Positions 32,851 to 40,930 of a stretch of DNA of 64,000 bases are shown here, one piece after another. The number at the start of each line of letters is the position of its first letter. Positions within the stretch are counted from its first letter, which is position 1. Under the pieces are notes generated by a model, which saw only the letters and a list, made by a program, of their open reading frames with translations, did not search any database and had not been told where the DNA came from. Both the position numbers and the translations under genes were made by a program. Source of the DNA: an uncultured Hellea sp. (lineage in GTDB: Bacteria > Pseudomonadota > Alphaproteobacteria > Caulobacterales > Maricaulaceae); NCBI GenBank assembly GCA_938007935.1, contig CALLMD010000002.1, forward strand, positions 1-64,000, given 5' to 3'.

Positions 32851-33600
32851 GTGACACAACTTAGCAAATACCTTTTTGGCCTATTCACAAGCGTATCGTT
32901 CATGGTGCCTATAGAAACTTTCGCGCAAGACATTCCCATAGAAGCGCCAGTGGAAATAACAAACCCAACTGTTAAGAAAAACCGAATTATCCGAAAGGTT
33001 GAAGCTGTTCCATACTGGGTTGATGCTGATCAGCTCCGCATTCGTGACAATCCAGTTGCAGGTGACGTCATTGGCATGCTTGAACTTGGTCAAAAAATAA
33101 AAGCTTATGAGCAATTTGAAAACTGGATTCGAATAAGCAAGGCTAAGTCTAACGCAAAATGGGTAAATACTGATTATCTCACTAATACACCTATAACATG
33201 GGCACGTTATGGTAATAATTCGGTTCGCCGTACACAAAGGCGGGCTGGACTTGGTGAAGATGTCAATCTAACCCGCATTAAAGTCAAAGGCAGTAAATCG
33301 TCGCGCATATACGCGGCTTCTGTCAAGAAAAGTGCGAATGGCAATCGCGTAATCGTGACTCGTCAAAACTTCCGCTCAGGTCCCTATTTTGAGAAAAGAC
33401 TTGTTGCTTGCACGGATACCAACGCAACACATGTCCAAATGTTAGGCGAAGGCTATACCTATATGATGATGGAAAATGACGTTCGCGGTTTAACCGTAGA
33501 CATCAACGCAGACATGCCAAAGCTGGAAATTAGTGCGAATGCTGTTCTGTCGCCTGCAACGATCGCTGTTGCTAATTTTAGCTGCGAAGCCGACGTTTGA
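32851..33600 (+). CDS. Exported SH3-like domain protein
   Basis: A 249-aa protein starting with GTG 32851 after a GGAGG site. A signal peptide (YLFGLFTSVSFMVPIETFAQ) leads into a bacterial SH3 domain (about 55-110: DADQLRIRDNPVAGDVIGMLELGQKI, WIRISK, KWVNTDYL). The C-terminal half is not recognised. SH3-like domains of this type often bind peptidoglycan or partner proteins in the periplasm. Confidence 0.75.
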   Translation: MTQLSKYLFGLFTSVSFMVPIETFAQDIPIEAPVEITNPTVKKNRIIRKVEAVPYWVDADQLRIRDNPVAGDVIGMLELGQKIKAYEQFENWIRISKAKSNAKWVNTDYLTNTPITWARYGNNSVRRTQRRAGLGEDVNLTRIKVKGSKSSRIYAASVKKSANGNRVIVTRQNFRSGPYFEKRLVACTDTNATHVQMLGEGYTYMMMENDVRGLTVDINADMPKLEISANAVLSPATIAVANFSCEADV

Positions 33601-33605
33601 ACGAG

Positions 33606-34721
33606 CTAAAGCAATAAATCAGCAAGCTTGCCTTTATGATACCGTGCATCTCCATATTGAGAGGCATTAAATATCGCGCGGCGGCGATAGAGCTGCGCGT
33701 CACAGTCATAAGTGAACCCAAAACCACCATGAAATTGAATTGATCGGTCCGCTGCAAAGGACATCGCCTTATCAGCTTGCGCTTTGGCCATGCGCGTAGC
33801 TATTTCGCCCTCGCCTTGTTTGGCAAAACTAAAGGCGGCCGCATAAAGGAGTGAGCGCGATTTTTGATAATCAACGAAAGCATCTACTGTTGGATGTTTT
33901 AACGCCTGGAAACTGCCGATTAGCTTTCCAAATTGCTTACGTGTTTTCAAATACTCGACCGTATAATCAATACAGGCCTGACACCCCCCTGTTAATTCCG
34001 CTGCGCCTAAGAGGTTAGCCACCAGATGGATATGGTTTAAAGTTGCGGAAACCTGTTCTAAATCCAGTAAGGTTTCTTTCCCGACGATTAGACCATCCAT
34101 TGTCAATTCATAACCACGCTTGGTTTCGTCAACCAAAGTTTCTCTACGAATATTTTCCCTAGGGATAGACGCCGTTGTTACGCAGAATAATGCGATTTGT
34201 CCTTCTAGTATTGCGCTAATAATAACCCAATTTGACGCCAATAAATCCATCACAAAGGTTTTCTTTCCGTTCAAACGGTAGTCCTTACCATCTCGAACTG
34301 CCTCGGTTTCAACATTACTCAGTTCCCAATCTCCATTAGGTTCTGATAAGGCTATAGTAGCGGCTTGCCCCGCTGAGATTAGGGGTAAAATTTCACTTTT
34401 AAGGCTGTCTGCTCCGCCCATAATTAGGGCCTGCGCAGCAATCGTTGTGGAAGAGAATGGCGTGGTTAGCATGTACCTACCAAGCTGCTCTGCAACCGGT
34501 GCGACCTCTGTAAGACTTAACCCCACACCGCCAAACTCTTCAGGAATGGCTATTGCGAGCCATCCTAAATCGCCCATTTCTCTCCAGATATTTTCATCAT
34601 AGCCAAGTTCTGTTGTTAGCTGATCGCGAACCTTATCCATTGGAGATTTTTCTCTACAGAAACTCTCCGCGACCCCCAACATATCGATTTGCGCTTCGGT
34701 AATGCCAATTTGAGCACTCAT
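33606..34721 (-). CDS. Acyl-CoA dehydrogenase (second subunit-type)
   Basis: A 371-aa flavoprotein-type acyl-CoA dehydrogenase. N-terminal helical domain (LGWLAIAIPEEFGGVGLSL), middle beta domain (ALSEPNGDWELS, LNGKKTFVMD), and C-terminal helical domain (TRKQFGKLIGSFQALKH, QFHGGFGFTYDCDAQLYRRR). ATG 34721 follows the upstream stop by 8 nt with AGGACA, and is preferred over an upstream in-frame start at 34841, which would lie inside the preceding gene. It is paired with another acyl-CoA dehydrogenase. Such pairs often form heteromers in steroid or branched-chain acyl-CoA degradation. Confidence 0.9.
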   Translation of the reverse strand: MSAQIGITEAQIDMLGVAESFCREKSPMDKVRDQLTTELGYDENIWREMGDLGWLAIAIPEEFGGVGLSLTEVAPVAEQLGRYMLTTPFSSTTIAAQALIMGGADSLKSEILPLISAGQAATIALSEPNGDWELSNVETEAVRDGKDYRLNGKKTFVMDLLASNWVIISAILEGQIALFCVTTASIPRENIRRETLVDETKRGYELTMDGLIVGKETLLDLEQVSATLNHIHLVANLLGAAELTGGCQACIDYTVEYLKTRKQFGKLIGSFQALKHPTVDAFVDYQKSRSLLYAAAFSFAKQGEGEIATRMAKAQADKAMSFAADRSIQFHGGFGFTYDCDAQLYRRRAIFNASQYGDARYHKGKLADLLL

Positions 34722-34729
34722 GAAATGTC

Positions 34730-35929
34730 CTATCGCGTTTTGGGAAGGCTGAGCGCGTGCTCGCCAATAATGTTGCGCTGGATTTGAGATGTACCGCCGC
34801 CAATTGTTGCTGAAAATGCGTTTAAATATCCACGGTGCCAATAACCATCATCTATGGCGTTTTCTTCACCGACATAATACCCGCTTTTTGTGCCCTGAAG
34901 ACTGAGCGCAAATTGATTTATTTCGCGCATATATTCAGTCATTATTAACTTTGACATAAGCGGAATGGCTTGCGGACAATCTTGATTAAGCGGCGGAAGT
35001 TTGGCCCGTGCGCCGTTAAGTTTAAAAGCCTGTGCATCAATCATAAAGTCAACGAGCTGTTCTCGAATAACAGGATCGTCTAAAACAGGTTTACCGCCGC
35101 GCTTTGCCTTTCGAGCAAGTTCCAAAATCTCTAAAGGATTGACTTCTGTTATTGAATATCCGCCAGCCTGACCGCCTTTGGCATTGCGCTCATACATGAG
35201 TGTTTGCATAGCGATTTTCCAGCCATGGCCCTCTTTACCCATAAGCCCGTCCGCAGGTATGCGCGCATCAGTGAAAAATGTTTGGGTAAAACCGTGTTCA
35301 CCTGTGAGCTTACGTATCTTAACCGTTTCAATACCCTCAACAGTCATGGGCGAGAGGAAAAAGCTTAGCCCCGCATATTTATTTGGCGCATCCTGATTCG
35401 TTCGCGCTAGTAAAATCATATATTTGGCGTAATGCCCATGAGTAGTCCAAATCTTGGATCCATTGAGAACATATTCGTCCCCGTCACGCACAGCCTTTAG
35501 CTGCGCATTGCCGAGGTCAGAGCCATGTTCCGGTTCAGAAAACCCCTGACACCAGACATCTTCGGCGTTCAATATACCCTTAATATATTTCTTCTTATGC
35601 GCCTCTGTCCCTATATCTAATATAAGCGGCCCTGCCCATCCAAGACCAATCGTATTGAACATAATTGGCGCATTATGCTTTCGCATCGCCGCTGTAGCCG
35701 CGTCTTGATGAGCCTGTGTTAAACCGCCCCCGCCATAGACTTTTGGCCAGGCGGCGCCCAGATAACCCGCCTCATAAACTTTACGCTGCCAATCACGCAA
35801 AAACTCGAATTGTTGATCTGTTCCAACCTCCATAAAGGTTAGAGGCAACATAAAGTCGGGGTCAGCAGGCGTATGCTCCGCGAACCACCCTTCAGCGTCT
35901 TTCGCAAATTCTTTTACTTCAGCGCTCAT
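34730..35929 (-). CDS. Acyl-CoA dehydrogenase
   Basis: A 399-aa acyl-CoA dehydrogenase. LGAAWPKVYGGGGLTQAH is in the N-terminal domain, WCQGFSEPEHGSDLGNAQ and VLNGSKIWTTHGHYA in the beta domain, and GGTSQIQRNIIGEHAL at the C-terminus near the FAD/active-site end. It oxidises an acyl-CoA at the alpha-beta bond. Its start overlaps the TetR-family gene by 11 nt and it is 8 nt upstream of the second dehydrogenase, so the three form one operon, divergent from the Atu genes. The AtuD-like role (citronellyl-CoA dehydrogenase) is inferred from context. Confidence 0.92.
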   Translation of the reverse strand: MSAEVKEFAKDAEGWFAEHTPADPDFMLPLTFMEVGTDQQFEFLRDWQRKVYEAGYLGAAWPKVYGGGGLTQAHQDAATAAMRKHNAPIMFNTIGLGWAGPLILDIGTEAHKKKYIKGILNAEDVWCQGFSEPEHGSDLGNAQLKAVRDGDEYVLNGSKIWTTHGHYAKYMILLARTNQDAPNKYAGLSFFLSPMTVEGIETVKIRKLTGEHGFTQTFFTDARIPADGLMGKEGHGWKIAMQTLMYERNAKGGQAGGYSITEVNPLEILELARKAKRGGKPVLDDPVIREQLVDFMIDAQAFKLNGARAKLPPLNQDCPQAIPLMSKLIMTEYMREINQFALSLQGTKSGYYVGEENAIDDGYWHRGYLNAFSATIGGGTSQIQRNIIGEHALSLPKTR

Positions 35930-36626
35930 GAGGATTCCTTTTTATCATAGTCTCTAAACGCTCAGCCGCGGCTTCCAGCCTACCCGCGATATGGCTCATA
36001 TCATCGCGCCGAGGTTTAAATGCCGAGCTATCAACCAAAATTAGGCTCAACAAATCATCAACAAATAAATCTATGTCTTTGCGGCGATCTTTGATCATCA
36101 TGGTTTTGAACCCATAATCCATCGCCCCGAAAAAAATATCCCGCAATATCCAAGGTGTTATGTTGGTTTTAATGTTACCAGACGCTTGCCCGGCCTTAGC
36201 AATTCTATCGAATATTACGACATAGTTTTTATTCAGATCAAAAAGTTCACTTCCGCCATAAGAGTCTATCTCACCATTTATCAGCGGTAACATCTCCAAT
36301 ATGCGCCGCTCTTTCATGATAAGTTCCATATGGTTCGTAGCTAAAAATTTTAACTGCTCGGCGGTAGAGGCAAGCTCATCAACGCCGCTTTGGGCGCTAG
36401 CCGTCAGACGTCTATAAAAATCAGAGACAACAGCGCGTGCAAGATCCTCTTTATTTTTGAAGTAGAGATAGACCGTGCCATCAGCGACACCAGACTGTCG
36501 CGCAATCTCCGCCATAGTTGTTTTAGCAAACCCCCGTTTCGCAAAGGTACGCCGCGCAGCTTCGATAATCGCATCCTCGCGCTGCTCGACTTTCTCACGG
36601 CGGGTTGATGTCTTTAGCTTTTGCAA
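35919..36626 (-). CDS. TetR/AcrR-family transcriptional regulator
   Basis: A 235-aa repressor-type protein. The helix-turn-helix is at about residues 18-64 (IIEAARRTFAKRGFAKTTMAEIARQSGVADGTVYLYFKNKEDL), followed by a helical ligand-binding domain. Divergent from the atuA-type gene with a spacer under 100 bp that holds a promoter and short dyads, and co-directional with two acyl-CoA dehydrogenases. It probably controls both operons in response to an acyl-CoA. Confidence 0.9.
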   Translation of the reverse strand: MQKLKTSTRREKVEQREDAIIEAARRTFAKRGFAKTTMAEIARQSGVADGTVYLYFKNKEDLARAVVSDFYRRLTASAQSGVDELASTAEQLKFLATNHMELIMKERRILEMLPLINGEIDSYGGSELFDLNKNYVVIFDRIAKAGQASGNIKTNITPWILRDIFFGAMDYGFKTMMIKDRRKDIDLFVDDLLSLILVDSSAFKPRRDDMSHIAGRLEAAAERLETMIKRNPHER

Positions 36627-36629
36627 AAC

Positions 36630-36657
36630 TTGACAATCATTAAATGAGGTGTATTCA
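36630..36657 (+). promoter_or_regulatory. Predicted promoter of the Atu operon with overlapping dyad
   Basis: TTGACA (36630-36635), then 16 bases, then TATTCA (36652-36657) on the plus strand; TCATTAAATGA (36637-36647), an 11-bp palindrome, lies between the two boxes. This is a plausible TetR operator. Two ATTCAT repeats follow at 36653 and 36673. Confidence 0.5.
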
Positions 36658-36713
36658 TAATTTCTGATTATTATTCATTTTTGTCTTTTGTCAAGCGAGT
36701 TAAGCCCCACACA

Positions 36714-38495
36714 ATGTCAAGGAAAACAATCAAAATCGGCGGCGCGAGTGGGTATTGGGGTGAAAGCGCCATGGCGACTCCGCAACTCCTTCAAGTCGAA
36801 GATTTAGATTATCTTGTTTATGACTATCTCGCTGAAATCACCATGTCGATTATGGCCAGAGCGAAGGCAAAGGACCCATCTCGAGGTTATGCAACCGACT
36901 TCGTTGATTTAGTCATCAAACCTTTTGCATCTCAAATCGCAGCCAGCGGCGTTAAACTTATAGCGAATGCCGGTGGGACTAATGCAGAAAGCTGCGCTGA
37001 AGCCGTGAGATCAATCGTTAAAGACGCTGGCCTAAACCTAAAAGTGGCGATTATTACAGGTGATGATCTTCTGGAGCAAAAAAGCATAATAGCCGCAAAC
37101 GCTCCAAAAGATATGTTCACTGGCGCAGCCTTCCCTCAAGAAGATAAAATCGCCAGCATCAACGCCTATCTGGGGGCATTTCCAATTGCTAAAGCCTTAA
37201 CTGCAGGCGCTGATATTATCATTACAGGTCGCTGCGTTGATAGTGCTGTTACCTTAGGGGCCTGCATTCATGAATTCGGATGGAGCGAGACAGATTGGGA
37301 CAAGCTCGCAAGTGGATCTCTCGCTGGACATATCCTCGAATGCGGGCCGCAAGCGACTGGTGGAAATTTCACCGACTGGGAACTTTCAGGAGACATATCT
37401 GATATTGGCTATCCAATTGCAGAAATATCCAGCGACGGGTCCTTCATCACCACAAAACCAAAAGGCACTGAAGGTGTTGTCAATATTGGAACGGTGTCCG
37501 AACAAATGCTTTACGAAATTGGCGATCCCCAAAGCTACCTATTGCCTGATGTGACCTGTGATTTTTCTGATGTTATAATCACCCAACTTGAAAAAAACCG
37601 CGTACAAGTATCGCCAGCAAAGGGGCGGCCTGCCCCTCAACATTACAAGACCTGCCTGACCTATATGGACGGGTTTCGCGCTGGAACATACCTAACGCTT
37701 TACGGAAAAGATGCTGATAAAAAAGCCAGCAAACTTGCCGAAGCGGCGATAGCGAGAGCCAATAAAGCCCTCCGACTCTTCAACCTTGGCGAATATACCG
37801 ATATCAGCTTTGAAGCTATTGGCGCAGGTAGCCAAATGGGACAGGCGCGTGCATCTGATGAAGTAATTCTAAAAGCCGCTGTGAAGCATCCCGATATGCG
37901 CGGCGTAGGCATATTCCTGAAAGAACTAGCTGGACTAGGCCTCGCAACACCACCCGGACTTTCTGGTTTTACTGGCGCAGGCCGCGCAAGACCCTCACCT
38001 GTCTTGCGGCTATTTTCCTATCTTACGCCAAAAGAGAATATCAGTGTGGCCATAGACATTGATGGTTATTCCCTCACCCATAAAGACAAAGTTTCTACCA
38101 AAGCTGAACAAGCCTCTCCTCCCCTATTACCGCCGCCTGTTAGTGACACTGAAATAGATGTCCCGCTCATTGATTTAGCTTGGGGCCGGTCAGGCGATAA
38201 AGGCAACAAAGCCAATATTGGTATCATTGCCCGCAAGCCAGAATATATGCCTTATATTTGGGCGGGGCTCACAAAGACTCTTATCGATGAAACCTATGCC
38301 CACTTCATGGACACGCCAGGCGCGATTGAGAAGTTTTATCTGCCAGGTTCAAATGCCATAAATATACTCATTGATGATGTTTTGGGCGGCGGCGGCCCTG
38401 CCTCTCTTCGCAATGACGCCCAAGGGAAAGGATACGCTCAAATTTTACTCGCCCAATCTATTCCGGTTTCTATACAGATAGCAGAGAATTTATAA
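36714..38495 (+). CDS. atuA: AtuA-family protein (acyclic terpene utilization)
   Basis: A 593-aa protein from ATG 36714. The N-terminal AtuA domain (formerly DUF1446, about 1-450) begins KIGGASGYWGESAMA and includes LIANAGGTNAESCA, ITGRCVDSAVTLG and ECGPQATGGNF. It is joined to a C-terminal AtuA-like ferredoxin-fold domain (about 475-590; LAWGRSGDKGNKANIGI). AtuA is required for citronellol/geraniol-type acyl-CoA breakdown in Pseudomonas, with unclear biochemistry. It is translationally coupled to the next gene (TAATG). It heads the run carboxyltransferase, enoyl-CoA hydratase, biotin carboxylase, TIGR03084. Confidence 0.92.
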   Translation: MSRKTIKIGGASGYWGESAMATPQLLQVEDLDYLVYDYLAEITMSIMARAKAKDPSRGYATDFVDLVIKPFASQIAASGVKLIANAGGTNAESCAEAVRSIVKDAGLNLKVAIITGDDLLEQKSIIAANAPKDMFTGAAFPQEDKIASINAYLGAFPIAKALTAGADIIITGRCVDSAVTLGACIHEFGWSETDWDKLASGSLAGHILECGPQATGGNFTDWELSGDISDIGYPIAEISSDGSFITTKPKGTEGVVNIGTVSEQMLYEIGDPQSYLLPDVTCDFSDVIITQLEKNRVQVSPAKGRPAPQHYKTCLTYMDGFRAGTYLTLYGKDADKKASKLAEAAIARANKALRLFNLGEYTDISFEAIGAGSQMGQARASDEVILKAAVKHPDMRGVGIFLKELAGLGLATPPGLSGFTGAGRARPSPVLRLFSYLTPKENISVAIDIDGYSLTHKDKVSTKAEQASPPLLPPPVSDTEIDVPLIDLAWGRSGDKGNKANIGIIARKPEYMPYIWAGLTKTLIDETYAHFMDTPGAIEKFYLPGSNAINILIDDVLGGGGPASLRNDAQGKGYAQILLAQSIPVSIQIAENL

Positions 38496-40117
38496 TGGCT
38501 GTTTTCAAATCCAAAATTAATGTCAATTCAGATAGTTACAAAGAGAACCGCAAAGACATGTTGGCGCTCGTCGATAAACTCATTGAGCTTAACGCCCGCG
38601 CGCCAAAAATATCAGCATCCAAGAAACCCAAATTCGATAAGCGGGGACAAATCCTGCCTCGCGAACGGCTCGCCCGTCTGCTTGATCCCGGAATGCCTTA
38701 TCTGGAAATCGGCAATATTGCTGGCTATATGCTCGACACCAAAGAAGAAGAAAAATCCATTCCTGGTAGTTCAATCATGGCGGGCATTGGATTCATTGCG
38801 GGTGTGCGCACGGCTATCGTAGTCGATGATAGCGGTATTAAAGCAGGCTCACTTACGACAGCAGGCGGTTATCGCCTTATGCGAACTCAGGAAATCGCCC
38901 TCGAACAAAACTTGCCTTTTGTCCATCTCGTAGAGAGCGCTGGTGGGGACCTTATGAATTATACTGTAGAGGGCTTCCTAGATGGAGGACGCCTTTTTGC
39001 AAACTTGGCAAGACTTTCAAAAAAAGGCCTTCCCGTGCTCGCGATCTTACATGGATCATCGACGGCGGGCGGCGCCTATATGCCGGGGCTTTCAGATTAT
39101 GTTGTCGGCGTAAAAGGCGGCGGACATGCGTTTCTCGCTGGCCCACCTCTACTCAAAGCCGCAACGGGTGAAATCGCAACTGCAGAAGACCTTGGCGGCG
39201 CAGAAATGCACGCCAATGTCACAGGGCTCATCGAATATCTTGCTGAAAATGACGGCGAAGCTGTGCTGATGATGCGCGAAGTTGCAGCCCGACTTGGCTG
39301 GAATGAAAACTGCCCTTCCCCGCCAAAACGTATTTGGGCAGAGCCCATTTATGACTCCGATGAAATCGCAGGAATCGTGCCTACCAATTACCGCAAGCCT
39401 TATGATGTTAGAGAAGTCGTCGCTCGCATCGTTGACGGCTCTGATTTTTCAGATTTCAAGCCGCGCTACGGCATTTCAACCATTTGCCTCCAAGCCAAAA
39501 TTTACGGGCAAAAATGCGGGATAATTTCAAATAATGGTCCCATCGACCCAGATGGCGCTACCAAAGCTGGTCAATTTATTCAGCTAATGGATCAAGCCAA
39601 TACGCCTCTTATATTCCTGCAAAACACAACGGGTTACATGGTCGGCAAAGACTATGAACAGAGCGGGATGATTAAGCATGGTTCAAAGATGATTCAAGCC
39701 GTAACAAATACCTCAGTCCCCCGCATAACTATGATGATTGGCGCAAGTTTTGGAGCGGGCAATTACGGCATGTGCGGGCGGGGATATGATCCCGATTTTT
39801 TAATGACATGGCCCAATGCTATGACGGGCGTGATGGGCGGTGACCAAGCCGCGACCGTTATGGAAATCGTCGCTAATGCTCAGGCGAAAAGAGCAGGTAT
39901 CGAGATAGATCAGGAGCTCGCCAAGCAACAACGCGCAAAGCTAACCCATGTCTTTGATAGCCAAGCAGGAGCCTTCTACACATCAGGGCACCTATGCGAT
40001 GACGGAATGATTGACCCGCGCGATACACGGCAAGTTCTAGGGTTTCTACTTGGTACCGTCTGGGAAGGCAGAAATAGAACCGTCAAAGAAAACAGCTTTG
40101 GCATCGCGCGGCTATAG
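38495..40117 (+). CDS. atuC: Acyl-CoA carboxylase beta subunit (carboxyltransferase), AtuC-like
   Basis: A 540-aa carboxyltransferase of the methylcrotonyl/geranyl-CoA carboxylase beta family: RGQILPRERLARLLDPG, ESAGGDLMNYTVEGFLDGG, GSSTAGGAYMPGLSDY and the C-terminal FLQNTTGYMVGKDYEQSGMIKHG and IGASFGAGNYGMCGRGY. It transfers carboxyl from biotin to a 3-methyl-branched enoyl-CoA. AtuA adjacency favours geranyl-CoA or a related substrate over methylcrotonyl-CoA, but sequence alone cannot decide. Coupled by TAATG to atuA. Confidence 0.88.
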   Translation: MAVFKSKINVNSDSYKENRKDMLALVDKLIELNARAPKISASKKPKFDKRGQILPRERLARLLDPGMPYLEIGNIAGYMLDTKEEEKSIPGSSIMAGIGFIAGVRTAIVVDDSGIKAGSLTTAGGYRLMRTQEIALEQNLPFVHLVESAGGDLMNYTVEGFLDGGRLFANLARLSKKGLPVLAILHGSSTAGGAYMPGLSDYVVGVKGGGHAFLAGPPLLKAATGEIATAEDLGGAEMHANVTGLIEYLAENDGEAVLMMREVAARLGWNENCPSPPKRIWAEPIYDSDEIAGIVPTNYRKPYDVREVVARIVDGSDFSDFKPRYGISTICLQAKIYGQKCGIISNNGPIDPDGATKAGQFIQLMDQANTPLIFLQNTTGYMVGKDYEQSGMIKHGSKMIQAVTNTSVPRITMMIGASFGAGNYGMCGRGYDPDFLMTWPNAMTGVMGGDQAATVMEIVANAQAKRAGIEIDQELAKQQRAKLTHVFDSQAGAFYTSGHLCDDGMIDPRDTRQVLGFLLGTVWEGRNRTVKENSFGIARL

Positions 40118-40126
40118 GCAAAAGAT

Positions 40127-40930
40127 ATGAGCAAGCTTCCTGAAACAACGAAAATTATTAATGAGATAAATGAAGGCTGGCTGACTATTTGGTTTAACTC
40201 ACCCGAAAACCGAAATGCCCTGAGTGAAACCTTAACCCAGGATTTCATAGCGACCTTAAAGGCCGTAAAGGATGACCGAAATATTCGCGGCATAACAATT
40301 CGCGGTAAAGGTGACATCTTCTGCGCAGGCGGTGACCTTAAGAGTTTCAATGCTGGCCAATCCGGCGACGAGGCAAAAGAGAAATTCTATAAAATGAACC
40401 GCGAAGCGGGGGATATGTTTGACCTTGTCTTATCTATGCCGCAAGTCGTTATGGCTTATGTCGAGGGCGCAGCCATTGCAGGCGGTCTTGGTCTTATGTG
40501 CTGCGCGGATATAATCGCTGTTGATAAAGATGCAAAATTTTCTCTTACGGAAACTATGATTGGCATTGCACCTGCCCAAATAGCGCCCATTGTGGTCGCC
40601 CGAACAGGCATGCCTATCGCGAGACGCATAATGCTAACGGGATCAAGGTTTACAGGCCAAGATACGCCGCAATATAATCTCTCTGATTATGTTGTTAATA
40701 GCCCCGAGGAATTTACACAGCTTGAAGCAAAAATAAAAAAAGGCGTGTTAAAATGCGCGCCGGGCGCAGTGGGTATTACAAAAGAAATACTTATCGCGAC
40801 CCAGCATCTAGACCGCGAGCGTCAAAAAGATTTTGCGGCACATAAGTTTACACAGTGTATAATGTCAGAAGAAGGTATTGAGGGCATTTCTTCTTTCGTT
40901 GAAAAACGCAAGCCAAATTGGTCTGTCTAA
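40127..40930 (+). CDS. Enoyl-CoA hydratase/isomerase family protein
   Basis: A 267-aa crotonase-fold protein. The oxyanion-hole segments are IRGKGDIFCAGGDLKSF (about 58-74) and EGAAIAGGLGLMCCADI (about 112-128); ALSETL-type spacing occurs near the N-terminus. In the Atu pathway this position is filled by isohexenylglutaconyl-CoA hydratase (AtuE), which is the likely role here. Overlaps the biotin carboxylase start by one base (TAATG). Confidence 0.9.
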   Translation: MSKLPETTKIINEINEGWLTIWFNSPENRNALSETLTQDFIATLKAVKDDRNIRGITIRGKGDIFCAGGDLKSFNAGQSGDEAKEKFYKMNREAGDMFDLVLSMPQVVMAYVEGAAIAGGLGLMCCADIIAVDKDAKFSLTETMIGIAPAQIAPIVVARTGMPIARRIMLTGSRFTGQDTPQYNLSDYVVNSPEEFTQLEAKIKKGVLKCAPGAVGITKEILIATQHLDRERQKDFAAHKFTQCIMSEEGIEGISSFVEKRKPNWSV

